From: Ooceraea biroi
Lineage: Eukaryota > Arthropoda > Insecta > Hymenoptera > Formicidae
DNA length: 64,000 bases
NCBI RefSeq assembly: GCF_003672135.1
Contig: NC_039508.1
Coordinates: 6,820,001-6,884,000, forward strand
Direction: 5' to 3'
Made by a program: the position numbers and the translations under genes
Part shown: piece by piece, positions 23,990 to 35,100 of the stretch
Layout: each line of letters begins with the position of its first letter
Position numbering within the stretch: position 1 is the first letter of the stretch
The notes under the pieces: model-generated
Database searches by the model: none
What the model saw: only the letters and a program-made list of their open reading frames with translations
What the model was told of the DNA's origin: nothing

Positions 23990-25378
23990 TTAAACGCTCG
24001 TGTGAACAATGGACTCTGGGACTATTTTGGATGATTTCTGCATAAGTTTAATGTGAACCTTGTGTTCAAAATGTGCAGCCTGATCCAGCCTCATATGAGT
24101 CAGTACGTTCAAGAGGGGAAGAAAACCTGGCAATCTCGTCAAGTAACGAAGTGCAAACTTCAGTAGGTTGTACATCACTTTTTCGACTAAGCAAAAAGAA
24201 TCGTAGAAGCGACGCATGTCGAGTTCAAGCACATCGCACATCCACATAAAAAATATCTTGTAGTTCAATTTTATTGACATGATGTAACTTGTACCTTCGA
24301 AGAGGCACATCGACATGTGCTCCCATTCTGGCGTTACCATACGCAAGTTCGTCTTTACCCAATACTCAATCATGTCTCGGCAGCGTTGTCGCACCTCTTG
24401 TAGACTGTCGTTGCAGAAATTGTACTGGTCTTCGATGCCCAAAAGATAACCGATCCCGCGCCATAGATGACAAAATGCCTCGAGGTCCTCTTCGTTAGGG
24501 TTATGTGCCCCTAGCTGCTCCGGGTAAACCACCATCATGCTTATGAAGGCGAATTGCGTGCCAGACATATCGCCCTGATTGATGCCCTTCATCCGATTCA
24601 TCGTATAGGGGTTCTGCAAGCTACGCGCCATCGGACACGTACCTGCAAAGTCCTTCATGAGCGTTTCCACTGCTGGGCAAAACGGTTGCGACATTTTGGT
24701 AGCGCGGTCAATCTCTTCGTTATCCATTTCGCATAGCCTCCGCCTCATGCCATGATGCAGTTTGCGCACCATTTGGATGTCATGATGGGCTTTGGTGTTC
24801 TCGCACCATGGATCACTCGTGTACCAATTCCTGACACGTCTGATCGTTGATAAGTATCGCTTGAAGGCGCGATACGGCGTGTTGGACTTCTGGCTGAGAA
24901 TCAGCGGTTTCAGGCCGTCGGAGAAGCTAAATATTTGCAGCAATGATATCAAATTGCTTATGCAAATCGTACTGAAGTAGCGCAAAGCGAATTTCTGCCC
25001 ACGACGGAACTTCTCCATGTCCAACCAATCTGGCTTATTGTCCGCTGGTCGATCACAGTCTCCATCTTTGAAGCTCGCGGGTAGGATAAATCTCAGAGAT
25101 TCGGGTATGTTTGGAAAGTATTTGCTGGTGTTGTGTATCAAATGGTCGTATTGCTTCTGCGCTGTCCATTGATTGAAGTGCTCTGGCAATTCGCTACTGT
25201 CAATCTTCTGTTTGCACATAGTTATAAAATTCTTGTGCTGATCAGTGATGCTATCAAACTCATCATATTCATCAGAAAGAGAATCACTTGGGAAGCCACT
25301 ATCTTCTTCCTTATTTATTATATTGTCATTCCATATGTTTCTTTTAATATCCGTTTGCAATCTCTTCAACTGTGCCAT
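23990..25378 (-). CDS. mpaB/DUF2236 family (ER-bound oxygenase-like) protein, single exon
   Basis: A 462-residue intronless ORF starting at ATG 25378; the frame stays open 14 codons upstream but without an ATG. The family (DUF2236; mpaB, Lcp rubber oxygenase) contains heme-binding oxidoreductases; animal members are uncharacterised. Matching features are the central segment RRVRNWYTSDPWCENTKAHH, then IQMVRKLHHGMRRRL with the family His/Arg pattern, MNRMKGINQGDMSGTQFAF, and the characteristic LEAFCHLWRGIGYLLGI about 110 residues before the C-terminus. Hydrophobic helices around residues 145-170 and near the C-terminus may contact membrane. No stop or frameshift is seen, and the gene stands alone among transposon remnants. 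The ribosomal start context upstream is not informative. The substrate is unknown. Confidence 0.75.
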   Translation of the reverse strand: MAQLKRLQTDIKRNIWNDNIINKEEDSGFPSDSLSDEYDEFDSITDQHKNFITMCKQKIDSSELPEHFNQWTAQKQYDHLIHNTSKYFPNIPESLRFILPASFKDGDCDRPADNKPDWLDMEKFRRGQKFALRYFSTICISNLISLLQIFSFSDGLKPLILSQKSNTPYRAFKRYLSTIRRVRNWYTSDPWCENTKAHHDIQMVRKLHHGMRRRLCEMDNEEIDRATKMSQPFCPAVETLMKDFAGTCPMARSLQNPYTMNRMKGINQGDMSGTQFAFISMMVVYPEQLGAHNPNEEDLEAFCHLWRGIGYLLGIEDQYNFCNDSLQEVRQRCRDMIEYWVKTNLRMVTPEWEHMSMCLFEGTSYIMSIKLNYKIFFMWMCDVLELDMRRFYDSFCLVEKVMYNLLKFALRYLTRLPGFLPLLNVLTHMRLDQAAHFEHKVHIKLMQKSSKIVPESIVHTSV

Positions 25379-25898
25379 TGTGATTTTATTAATCGAAGTG
25401 ACTTGCGAAGGCTTGCACAATGTTCGAACGTTGCAGCCCAGATATTACTATCGAAAAACTACTGAAAAGAGAAATAAAAACCACTTCAAAGGCAGTAAGA
25501 GTGAGCGCAGGTGTTAGTGCGAAGGTCAATAAGACTAAACATTAAAGTTCAAACCAACTTTAATTATATGTTGAACGTTTCGGCCGCACTATTCAGCCAT
25601 TTTCAGCAACATAGGTCTAGGATCCTCCAAGTAATCCACTTCAACTCGCGATAAAAATTTGTAAGCTTCCAAGAACTCAAATTTCTAATAAAGGTTTAAG
25701 TTCAATAAAATGTGATTGTAAACGTAAGTAATTATCAATTTAAATCTAAAGCAAAACTTACACGTCATCGAAGGGAAAAACTATGAGGGTCCAATATACA
25801 AAATGTCAGATTAGATAATTAACACAGTACAGTACATATTAAAATTGAGCAATTTGATCGCAGTCAAGATCAGATGTAGTTGACCAGACAAAGTTAAG
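25379..25898. other. Upstream region of the mpaB-like gene with retroelement debris
   Basis: Holds the minus-strand hammerhead-like motif at 25574-25606 and otherwise AT-rich DNA. The promoter and 5' untranslated region of the mpaB-like gene are expected here, but I see no diagnostic site. Confidence 0.4.
25574..25606 (-). ncRNA. Hammerhead-ribozyme-like core, copy 3
   Basis: On the minus strand: CTGAAAA, a 5-bp stem (GGCTG/CGGCC with one G-U pair), then GAAACGTT. One base of the CUGANGA box is changed. It lies about 300 bp from the Penelope endonuclease remnant. Confidence 0.4.
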
Positions 25899-26156
25899 AC
25901 CTGTACTAGCTTCGACGATACAGAGACAAAGTCAAGAAGAAACACCACTTCACACTCAGTTATTACAGAACATCGTCTTAACTATGATCACGACTTTGAT
26001 TGGAATAATGTCATAATTTTAGATAATGAAAGGTTCCTGTCCAAGAGATTGATTTCGGAAATGATACATATCAAACTACAAAAAAATAGTTTAAATCTGC
26101 AGACAGATACGGAATTTCTGCATAACGGTTATATTTCAGTTTTATCTAAATTGTAA
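25899..26156 (+). pseudogene. Penelope-like element, C-terminal GIY-YIG endonuclease fragment
   Basis: An open frame of 85 residues ending at TAA 26154-26156 reads TEHRLNYDHDFDWNNVIILD and then KRLISEMIHIKLQKNSLNLQ. This HxFDW, SEM and SLN-Q pattern is the conserved end of the Penelope-like retroelement endonuclease. The reverse transcriptase part is missing, so it is a 5'-truncated remnant. Its first codons (TCTSFDDTE) recur in the inverted minisatellite just downstream. Confidence 0.75.
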
Positions 26157-26256
26157 TGTACTATGTAATTTGGTAATTAGACTTTATTGTAATATATTAT
26201 TCATTATATGTCTATTAGATTTTATCTTATATTGGAGATTCGGATGGGACGCCTTT

Positions 26257-26483
26257 TTTCTGTACTTCTGTATTTTGTTTTGGACTAAGTTGTTTTGAAC
26301 TCTCTGTATCGTCGAAGCTAGTACAGGTCAAGACCTGTACTTCTGTATTTTGTTTTGGACTAAGTTGTTTTGAACTCTCTGTATCGTCGAAGCTAGTACA
26401 GGTCAAGACCTGCACTTCTGTATTTTGTTTTGGACTAAGTTGTTTTGAACTCTCTGTATCGTCGAAGCTAGTACAGGTAAAGA
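26257..26483 (-). repeat. 75-bp minisatellite, three copies, coding-like on the minus strand
   Basis: Three nearly identical 75-bp units. Read on the minus strand they stay open and encode three copies of a 25-residue unit beginning TCTSFDDTESSKQLSPKQ. The same TCTSFDDTE peptide is encoded on the plus strand at 25899 next to the Penelope fragment, so the array probably arose from that retroelement and lies in inverted orientation to it. Confidence 0.8.
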
Positions 26484-28654
26484 TTGTAAAGATGTACATA
26501 TGCAAAATGAAGACATCATTCTTGCTCTACTTACTTTTGTTTTATTCGCAGAAAGTTTTGAAGTCACACACTTAAAGTAAATGCTGGAAGAATATTCTTG
26601 TTTGCTTGAAAATTCGATGCTGCCTACACTTCACGATAAAACACAGTGCACTGTCTTCACGTATCTTAATGTGAATTAAAACAATTTAGTTTCTGTAATT
26701 ATAGAAACACTAAAGAGTGTAATTCTATACACTCTTGCAATTGGCAAATCTTACTCATTGTAGAGATTTGCAGAGGGTAAAGTATTTATAAGAGGCAGTC
26801 TTAAATTCTTAGACCGTATGGAGGGGATGACATATTGACATATAATGACCAATCAACGGCATAAACCAGTTTTTTTCCTTTAAAAATCAGTGAAGATACA
26901 TGATGAGAAAACAATTTGAGTCGCATTCGCTATGGAGAGGGAATTATCTGCTTAAATTATTACGTCTGCCATTATCGCATTTACGCATGAATGCAACACG
27001 TATTTATGAGATGCAATCGCACTTGTGAGAAAATAATAATGATAAACTACTCATGTAAGAAGCAATTTCTTTTGAATGTAAGACTTCTATGTGATTGCTG
27101 GGATAGTTTTATATGACTCATTGTAATGCTTTTCCACGAATTGAAAGAACGTTAACAGTGTTCATTTCTACATTGCTTCATCGTATTAGACACAATGTTT
27201 TATTCCCCATTTGGTATCATATGATTTTATAATTAATGTCTTCTTGTTTTTTGACATTTTATTGCTTTGATTATCGATATCATAATGCACTAGTAAACTA
27301 TTGCATTCAAAACGGCACCAAAAAACGTTCATGTAAAAAGGCTGGAAGTCCTCTTGCTTTTCTGCCATTTTCTCTATGATCTATTTAATAGATTATGGAA
27401 TAATGAACTCAAATAAAATGTGCTACTATGACATTATTATATAAATGTACTATATGAATAAAACGAAATGTAATTACATTATTCTGATAAATCTTTTGTT
27501 AACAACTGTTTTGTGAAATTGATAGATACACTAATGCAAAACATTATCGTAGAACAATATAACATATATATATTGAAAACAATCTTCCGGATTATTCTGT
27601 ATTTTTTTTAATGGCTAAAAGTGATAAAAATTCTGTTTTAAGCATAAAATAACATTTTATTATACAGTCAGTGACATAAGAACGAGTACGCTGTTTTTCC
27701 TAGGATATAAAACGACATTAAATGAATATTAAACTAATTGTTTAATTGTTCTCAGGTTAATCGCAATACTTTTCTTTTGAACAATTATGTACATCTAGAG
27801 TTTTCTTCAAAAAATACAATAACTGTCTTGTCTTCTGATTTCGACGTTATAAATCGCATCCGTTTCAGACTGTCTCAGACAGTCGTCAATAATTTTAATC
27901 TCTTTATATATCGTTGTACCCACTTATTTATAAACTGCTTTCATTTTACCATATAACGATCAGGGATTCTCAACCGTGTGCCCGCAGAGGTATTTGCATG
28001 CGCCTGCGACAATTTATTAAATATCAAAAAAATAAAAAATATTATAATTTAGATAGTTATAAATATATTTATTTTATTTAAATAAGGTAAATTTCTCAAA
28101 TAATTAAAAACATATATGACTTTCTGTCCTTTATTCTCGCTCGCACTTTTTTTTGAACATGGCCCGCTAACTTCTTTCGAATGCGCCCGCGACATCACTT
28201 AAGTTGATAACTCCTGATATAACGGATAGCGCTTGTAAGCGATAATTTGGGACTTCTCGATTTGCGAATACACTATCCCAAACTGGTTAAGGGGGCATAT
28301 ACATATCTCGGCCTCGCGAATGAGCATTCTTTGTGATTTTTTTCTACTAAAATAAAAAAGATAGGATGTTCGGTCTTTTTGGAGGTTAAAGTATGAACCT
28401 TTTACTATGTTAAAATATTTTTGTTTATTTATTGTTTACAGTATACAGCCGCGCCTGCGCAATCGCGTCTAGCCCTGTTTGTTAGATGATTCCAGGAAAA
28501 TCTTCTGCGTGCTTCATCTGAAAACAAAAAACCAAAGATTTTCTTAAAAGTTATAATATTTTACACATCCTATCGGATGGGATTGTAAAACTTCTGATTT
28601 TTAACAAAATGGCGGGCTATTGAAATTATTTAAAATCGATACTAAAATTTCAAT
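26484..28654. other. AT-rich intergenic stretch, no gene
   Basis: No supported coding sequence. At 27664-27692 CAGTCAGTGACATAAG resembles a Tc1-type end but no partner is seen. The segment around 28283-28300 (TTAAGGGGGCATATAC) may be one end of a repeat whose other end is near 29400. Confidence 0.4.
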
Positions 28655-29329
28655 AAAAGTTTCAAGTAAAAGTTTTATGGCTTCTAATGTACTTTTTAAC
28701 AGTGCAATTAGATTTTTCGAAAATGTCATATTTTACGAAATCCCTCCCCCCTCAATTTTTGAACATTTTAAATTTATCTTTCAACAAAACTTAAAGCATA
28801 TTTAATGTCAAATTCAACCATATATGATAAAGTCATATTCTGAAAACGCATTTTTCAAAAACAAAGCTAAAAGTACCTCTATATCGCTATATACGCGCAC
28901 CATCCGTATTTGCGTTTTCTTGCCAGTTCCACGTTAACCATTTCTGGGTCCGGCAGAGAGTGAGAACCTAACTTATTTTGTTTATTAAAAGTAATCTCGC
29001 GACTTCATTGTTATCTCTGTGAGATTGCGAAAAAACTGTCGCCAAAAGTAATTAGCGTATTAAAAACGCAAATACGGATGGGGCGCGTATATAGCGATAT
29101 AGAGGTACTTTTAGCTTTTTTTTTGAAAAATGCGTTTTCAGAATATGACTTTATCATATATGGTTGAATTTGACATTAAATATGCTTTAAGTTTTGTTGA
29201 AAGATAAATTTAAAAATTTTCAAAAATTTAGGGGGGGAAGGGATTTCGTAAAATATGACATTTTCGAAAAATCTAATTGCACTGTTATAAAGTACATTAG
29301 AAGTCATAAAACTTTTACTTGAAACTTTT
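28655..29329. mobile_element. Fold-back element, ~270-bp arms
   Basis: Left arm 28655-28919 and right arm 29062-29329 are near-identical reverse complements (for example GGTACTTTTAGCTTT and CATATATGATAAAGTCATAT). The roughly 140-bp spacer is unrelated. No coding capacity. Confidence 0.85.
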
Positions 29330-29617
29330 TTATATTTTTTATTATTTCCACGGTATTCGCTAAGAAATATAAAAACCGATTTTTTTCAAGAGGATGTTTC
29401 ACCCCCTAATAGCGATACGGGCCCGTATAAAGGTGGGTCCAGACATGTGTCGTATCATCGTATCGGATCATAATCGCGTATCATGCATGATATGGATACG
29501 TTAGTTATAATGATACGCCGAGGCCTTGCTTTCAATCCGTATCCGTATCATTTATCTGTATCTCTTTATTAGTTTTCCATCTAACGTATCGTTCCACGTT
29601 AACCTGCTGTGGAGACA

Positions 29618-29759
29618 ATGTCTGTACAGTTAGCTGCTGTTAATTACATTTTTCTTCATTATTTATTGAAGAAACCGAGGAAATCACGACGGTGGTGGAT
29701 AAAAAGAATTTTTGCGAATCGCGAAGTATATAGTGGCCCAAAAATATTGCGCGACTTAA
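29618..29759 (+). pseudogene. Harbinger transposase N-terminus, first piece
   Basis: From ATG 29618 the frame reads to KSRRWWIKRIF and GPKILRDL, the usual N-terminal RRWW block of Harbinger nucleases. It stops at the TTAA at 29756-29759, where the large insertion begins; the second piece continues in the same frame at 36612. Confidence 0.75.
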
Positions 29760-30288
29760 GGGGATGCTGGAGCTGCTAGTGAACTTTTTCGTGAAAGTGC
29801 TGCCACTTCGATGGAACTAAAATATCAGTGGCTGACAGAATTGACATTACCGACATGTCGGGAAGACGTGAATGCTTCAAAACTCTGAAGCATTTGGAAC
29901 GTTAACTGGACTGTAAGAAGTCTTTCAACATTTAGAGTGCGTTCCGAGTCGCGTATATGCGTGCATTTATCTATAATGATGTATTATATATCACAACAAA
30001 CTTACTTTTTTACAATATATATCAAATGTGCATATGAACATTCCAATAAAATTTTTTTCATACAATCATATTTTGTAGCTTCTCGTATATGAAACTTTTA
30101 TAGGATATCTTTATAAAACAAAAAACCAAATTCACCGAAACATCGCTACTATTTGTATCAAAATCTAGAGCCAGATTACTTATAAGTTAATAAAATGATG
30201 TGAAATGATTGTGAATGTGTCAGAATACTTTGAATTATTTTTAATAACGCAGAATCTCCGTCGATTTTGAATAAATGTGATGGGAGTA

Positions 30289-31574
30289 TTGGGTCATTAA
30301 GTATGAAACTTTACAAATAGAACATAAACTTTTGCATTTTTTGGCACATGGACATGATTTATTTTCAATCGAAGTATGCGCCCATGTTATCTACACACTT
30401 CTGCCATTTTAGTGGTAGTTGGTCTATGCCTCTACTATAGAAGCCAGGAGTACGGGAATCGATGAAGTCGCGGAAGGCTGTTTCGACTGCCTGTTGAGAA
30501 TTGAAGAATTTTCCCACCAAGAAGTTGTCCAAATTCCGGAAAAAGTGATAGTCGGTAGGTGATAGATCTGGTGAATATGGTGGATGACGGAGAGTTTCCA
30601 ATTCCAACTCCTGTAGCTTTGCCACGGTCAGTCGTGCAGTGTGCGGTCGAGCATTATCATGCAACAGGATTGGCATTGACCGATTGACCAATTTCGGTTG
30701 TTTAATAGCAAGTTGTTGCATCATTTCGTCCAGTTGCTTGCAATATACTTCAGCCGTTATCGATGTACCAGGTTTCATAAAGTTGTAGTAGATAACACCT
30801 GACCTGGACCACCAAACAGTCACCATAAGCTTCTTCTGTGTAATGTTGGGTTTTGCGTGATGTCTCGGTGGTTCATCAGCGTTCAACCACTGATGTGAGC
30901 GTTTACGATTGTCGTAGAGTATCCACTTTTCATCGCAGGTCACAATTCGATTAAAAAAAGATTCATTTTTGTGACGGGAAAGCAAAGAAAGTGAAGCCTC
31001 TAGACGTTGCGCCTACTGCGCATCGGTCAATTCGTGCAGGACCCATTTGTCCAACTTCTTTATCTTACCAATTGCAGCTAAATGAACCAATATGGTGGGT
31101 ATGGAAACATTGAATATCGATGCCAATTCACGTGTACTTTGAGATGGATCGGACTCTACTACGGCTCTCAAGTGATCATTATCCACCTTCGTCTTTGGTC
31201 TTCCACGTGGCTCATTAGCGAGGCTGAAATCTCCATCTCTGAAGTTTTTGAATCAATTGCCCACCGTTGCTTTAGTAGTTGAACCTTCACCAAATACAGC
31301 GTTGATATTACGAGCTGTCTCCGACACTGTGGTTCCACGGCGGAACTCATATTCATAAATCACACGAATTTTGGACTTTTCCATAGTTCTATAAAAAAGA
31401 ATCCACCAATAAAACTAATGAAGATATTTGAACAAACAAATATGACATTTGAAGAGCGAACATACATCTATCACACTAACCTAACCTGATACTGACGTCT
31501 GGCGCCAAATTTGAGATAACAAATGTTAAAGATGGCGCTTTTACATTTGTAAAGTTTCATACTTAATGACCCAA
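30289..31574 (-). mobile_element. Full-length mariner element, 1,286 bp
   Basis: Perfect inverted ends of about 30 bp beginning TTGGGTCATTAAGTATG, with TA at 30287-30288 and 31575-31576. The length is typical of mariner. The transposase is oriented on the minus strand. The match of ends suggests a fairly young insertion. Confidence 0.95.
30365..31384 (-). pseudogene. mariner transposase, full length with two in-frame stops
   Basis: The frame from ATG 31384 to the stop at 30365 is 339 codons, the family's size. The N-terminal helix-turn-helix region (FRRGTTVSETARNINAVFGE), the catalytic blocks VTCDEKW, LLHDNARPH and HPPYSPDLSPTDYHFF are all present, giving the DD34D triad. Two stops break it: TGA at 31253-31255 (codon 44, where the family has Trp) and TAG at 31013-31015 (codon 124). 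No frameshift is seen, so the copy is dead by point mutation only. Confidence 0.95.
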
Positions 31575-32070
31575 TATATAAAAATATAAACTAAATAAAT
31601 CTGAAAATGACACTAATTAGTATTTATTAAAATTAAATATAGTCTGGAAAATAATACATGTTGCAATAAAGCATAACATTCAACAAGCATAATGATGTAT
31701 TTTTAAATAATTATGTATTATTTAATCAACACTGATGCAACTGGTCTTGTAACTGAGCATACCGCATTTGTAACGAGCGTTCTCCTTCTGTTTGTCTGTC
31801 ACGTCTTCCATGAGTGCATTTATTCGTCTTCGAATCGCCACCTCTTCCTGTATTTGCAACAATTTAAATGTTGACAAATCCAAATACTTGCTCTATTTGT
31901 TCTCCAAGTTCATGCAGCTGTTTTGTGAGAACTTGTGTTATGTATAATATATAAAATATCTAAAATATTTTTAAATAAGAGTAAGAAAGAAGGCAATGTT
32001 TTTATTACATATTAGAAGAAAAAAGAAACATTCTGAACTAGTACAGCAATGGAACACCGTCCTCTTGAGT

Positions 32071-32090
32071 CGGTTTAGCAGCGCCAAGTA
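32071..32090. repeat. Single end of the TACTTGGCGC element family
   Basis: CGGTTTAGCAGCGCCAAGTA is identical to the right end of the element at 9661-10005. No partner end is found nearby. Confidence 0.6.
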
Positions 32091-32405
32091 TTTCGAATAA
32101 GTTACTTACTAATAACATCCTTCAGTGACATTAAATATTTAGAAAATTTAAAATATTTATAAAAGTTTAGAAATAGAATGGGCCCCTCCAACGCCCACTC
32201 CCATGAGAACGCAACCAATTTATTTTTTCGTCTCACCGATTGATCATAGGAGGCATGTGAGCAATAACGCATTTGTTGCAAGAAGCGTTCGCGCGAATAA
32301 CGCACGCATCGAGCAACAATGTTTTACTCAACATTTATGACATCATTGATTATGAGGTCATTGCCACGTATGTGATGCCTTTGAAAATGTGATGTGTAAA
32401 CATTT

Positions 32406-32657
32406 TTAGGTCAGGAAAAGCGTCAGTTCCTTACTTTGTAAAATAGTAAGAAAATGACGTCTCATGCGCTTCACGTCATTGCAATATTTTTCCTCGCATG
32501 GATCTTTTCCCAACGCTATAGCAGTAGCAAAGGCGGCAGCATAAATACCACAACTCGTATAATCCGGTTGTGTTTGCACCTTTTCAAAAATTATATCGCT
32601 CACGTTTATTTGTGGGAAACGTTTGCGAATATAATACCACCGCCACCACCATCGCAA
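32406..32657 (-). pseudogene. Ulp1-like (C48) cysteine protease C-terminal fragment
   Basis: The minus-strand frame reads RFPQINVSDIIFEKVQTQPD and then YTSCGIYAAAFATAIALGKDP. The Q-x-D-x-x-SCG-x-(F/Y)-A-x-x-FA pattern is that of the catalytic-cysteine block of Ulp1/SENP-type proteases, which in insects are often carried by transposons. The His and Asp of the triad would be upstream and are not found, so this is a fragment. The first codons run over a CAC/CCA-rich repeat and are not real protease sequence. Confidence 0.6.
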
Positions 32658-33541
32658 CCACCACCGCTACGGAGCAACAAACAACGACGACGGCGATGGT
32701 ACCATCGCACACCACCGTCGCAACCACCACCGCCGACGGGGCAACAAACAACGGATCATCCACCGTCACGGGATGCAGGAAAAGGAAGAGGAAGAGGAAG
32801 AGGGGCGCCCGTATCGCATAAAGTAAGTACTTTTTCTATAATTATATTTGGTTAGGTTCGGTTTTGTTCGTTCGCGCGCGCATGTTTCTTCATTCATTCG
32901 CTCGCTTTCTCTCTCTCTCTTGCTTCTTTGCTCGTTGACACATTCGCTCGCTTGCTCATTCCTTCGTTCACTCATTCCTTACTTTTTTCTGTTACACGCA
33001 AATACGCTTACGTTACGCATCACACGCATGCACACGCGCGTGCACACATACGCATGCACGCATGCACGCACGCAATTTCAATTATAATTGACTACTTTTT
33101 ATGTTTTTATACATTTTAAATTTAATTTGAGTACTTCATGGTTTGTACAATCTGACATACAACAATTTCATATTTCTGACTGAACTAGCGCTTGAAAAGT
33201 TTCGGAATCACGATCGAAACGTTGTGTTTATTAATAAATTCACATTTGAATAAAAATTACATACAGCGAGTTGGTCGATTAATATAATTTGTTTACAGTT
33301 AAAAAATGTATTTTTTCAGCAAGTGAAAAATAGCATTCGTCGGGCGCTACAAGTGGAGAGGAGGAGAATGGGGTATACACTACCCCCACTACCGCCGCCT
33401 CCCACACCGTATGTACCGTACGCGCCGCCGCCGCCCACACCGTATGCACCGTACGCACCGCCGCCGCCCACACCGTATGCACCGTACGCACCGCCGCCGC
33501 CCACACCGTATGCACCGTACCCATATCCATACAGATATTAA
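32454..33541 (+). CDS. Candidate two-exon proline/arginine-rich protein with 11-residue repeats
   Basis: An open frame ends at a strong donor (AAA|GTAAGT, exon end 32822) and joins in phase 0 to an exon after TTTTTTCAG (exon start 33320), running to a stop at 33539-33541. The first exon encodes PPPPPSQPPP-type runs and a GKGRGRGRG stretch; the second starts QVKNSIRRALQVERRRMGY and then has a 33-bp repeat giving APPPPTPYAPY, about four times. The real start is uncertain; the first 200 bp overlap the Ulp1-like fragment on the other strand. It may be a structural or nucleic-acid-binding protein of the surrounding transposon or a chance ORF. Low confidence in function, moderate in the splice pair. 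Confidence 0.35.
33192..33223 (+). ncRNA. Hammerhead-ribozyme-like core, copy 4 (degenerate)
   Basis: TTGAAAA, an imperfect stem, then GAAACGTT at the same spacing as the other copies. The stem has a mismatch, so this copy is likely dead. Confidence 0.25.
33396..33523. repeat. 33-bp minisatellite, about four copies
   Basis: Units of GCACCGCCGCCGCCCACACC plus CGTATGCACCGTAC-type sequence, nearly identical. The unit is 11 codons and keeps frame in the candidate exon. Confidence 0.9.
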
Positions 33542-33719
33542 AAATTGTCTTTAAAAATATGCCTTCTCCATTCCATTCTATATAATAAATATCATATAAA
33601 AAATATATTGATGTATTTAATTTTTTATTACATGTGCACAATTTCCCAATAAATTCCCAGACATCCTTTTACCTGCATTAGATTGCTTAGAAAAAAATGA
33701 TCAAAAACGTACAATATTG

Positions 33720-33988
33720 AAAAGTTACCTTATATTCGATTGCTCGTTCTGGTTCCTTCGCTCGTCTCTCTCTCTCTCTCTCTCTTCTCCCCCCCCTCCC
33801 TCTCTCCCTCACGCAGTCATTCAGTTTCTTTCTAATCAGTCGTTTACTATATCGTTGTTTCATGCCTTTGACATGTTTGGTTTCATCATGTTCGCGCTTC
33901 TCTGTTTTCACACTGATTATCCGAATATTCTTTCATGTCCCTTTTACTTTTTACGTCGTTTACATTTTCGCAAACGTAAGAAGAACTG

Positions 33989-34024
<36 letters not shown>

Positions 34025-35060
34025 TATGCATTTATTATTCACAGATATAATGCCCAATCACTTCTATTTATTTTATTTCTTTGCCGTATAAGTTACGTAT
34101 GAATCCATAAAATAAATGTAATGAATATTATAAAATCTATATCATACACACACACACACGCACGCACGCACGCACGCACACACATACATATATATATGTA
34201 TATGTATACATTTTATTTTATAATATACATGAAGTATTATTGTTGTGTCCGGGGTGGCTCTGTGTTTTGGAACCACCCGGTGTTACGAGCTGGTCGCAAT
34301 CAGCTGCGCGCTCCGAAGACGCCCCGGACGCAACATTCTATACGTATAAGTTATTTTATATTAATAAATATGCCTATGATAATGTAACATAAAATAATAA
34401 TATAATATAACATGTATTCTTTACGTGTATACAATAAACATAATTTTTTAACAATTAGTTGTAAAAAAACATACATATATTCATATAATACATATACATA
34501 TATTTAAATTATGTTTATGTAGTACATGTTAAAAACATTTAGTACATGTAAAGAATACATATTATATTATGTTATTATATTATTATATTATTATATTATA
34601 GTTATATTTATTAATATAAAAGAAAACTATAACTTATATTTTTAATACTTCATATCTACTATAAAATAAAAATGTGTATATGTATATATACATATAATAT
34701 ATTCATATTATATACATTTATTTAATACATTCATACGTAAGTTATACGGCAAAGAAATAAAATAAATAGGCGTGAATGGGCATTATCTGCGAGCAATCAA
34801 TGCATAAAAATTTTATATATACAATATACATTTATTTCTATGTTTGCAAAAATGCAAAGAATGTAAAGAATACAAGCAGTATGAAAGAAAGAATATCATA
34901 ACGGGTAATCATAAATATAGTGAAGGAGAGAAGCGAGAACGTGAAATGAAATATTCCAAAAGCATGAAACAACGATCGACTGATTAGAAAGAGACTGAAT
35001 GACTGCGTGAGTGAATGAGAGACAGAAAGAGCGAGCGATGAAATGCAAGTAAGCACCAAA
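33720..35060. mobile_element. Diverged 1.3-kb inverted repeat with insertions in the left arm
   Basis: Left arm sequence such as GCAGTCATTCAGTTTC and TTTCTTTGCCGTATAAGTTA recurs reverse-complemented at about 35000 and 34740. Both arms carry a frame with the shared peptide SLFHAF, a by-product of symmetry. The left arm contains TA, CA and CT microsatellites (33765-33790, 33979-34018, 34145-34180) and a GC-rich hairpin at 34245-34329 with ends GTCCGGGG/CCCCGGAC absent from the other arm. Confidence 0.65.
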
Positions 35061-35100
35061 ACTCTTGTAGAGGTTTACTCTCAAGATTTGGAAGAACAAT

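Noticed and set aside
26257..26483. Three 75-bp repeats as a CRISPR-like array
   Set aside because: The units are contiguous without unique spacers, and the DNA is from an animal genome.
27186..27368. 60-residue minus-strand ORF beginning MAEKQEDF, resembling a mariner start
   Set aside because: Only the first few residues are suggestive; no helix-turn-helix, catalytic block or inverted ends accompany it.
34245..34329. GC-rich hairpin with GTCCGGGG/CCCCGGAC ends, at first sight a tRNA or tRNA-derived SINE
   Set aside because: The arm lengths and the internal A and B boxes do not fit a tRNA and no anticodon loop is evident.
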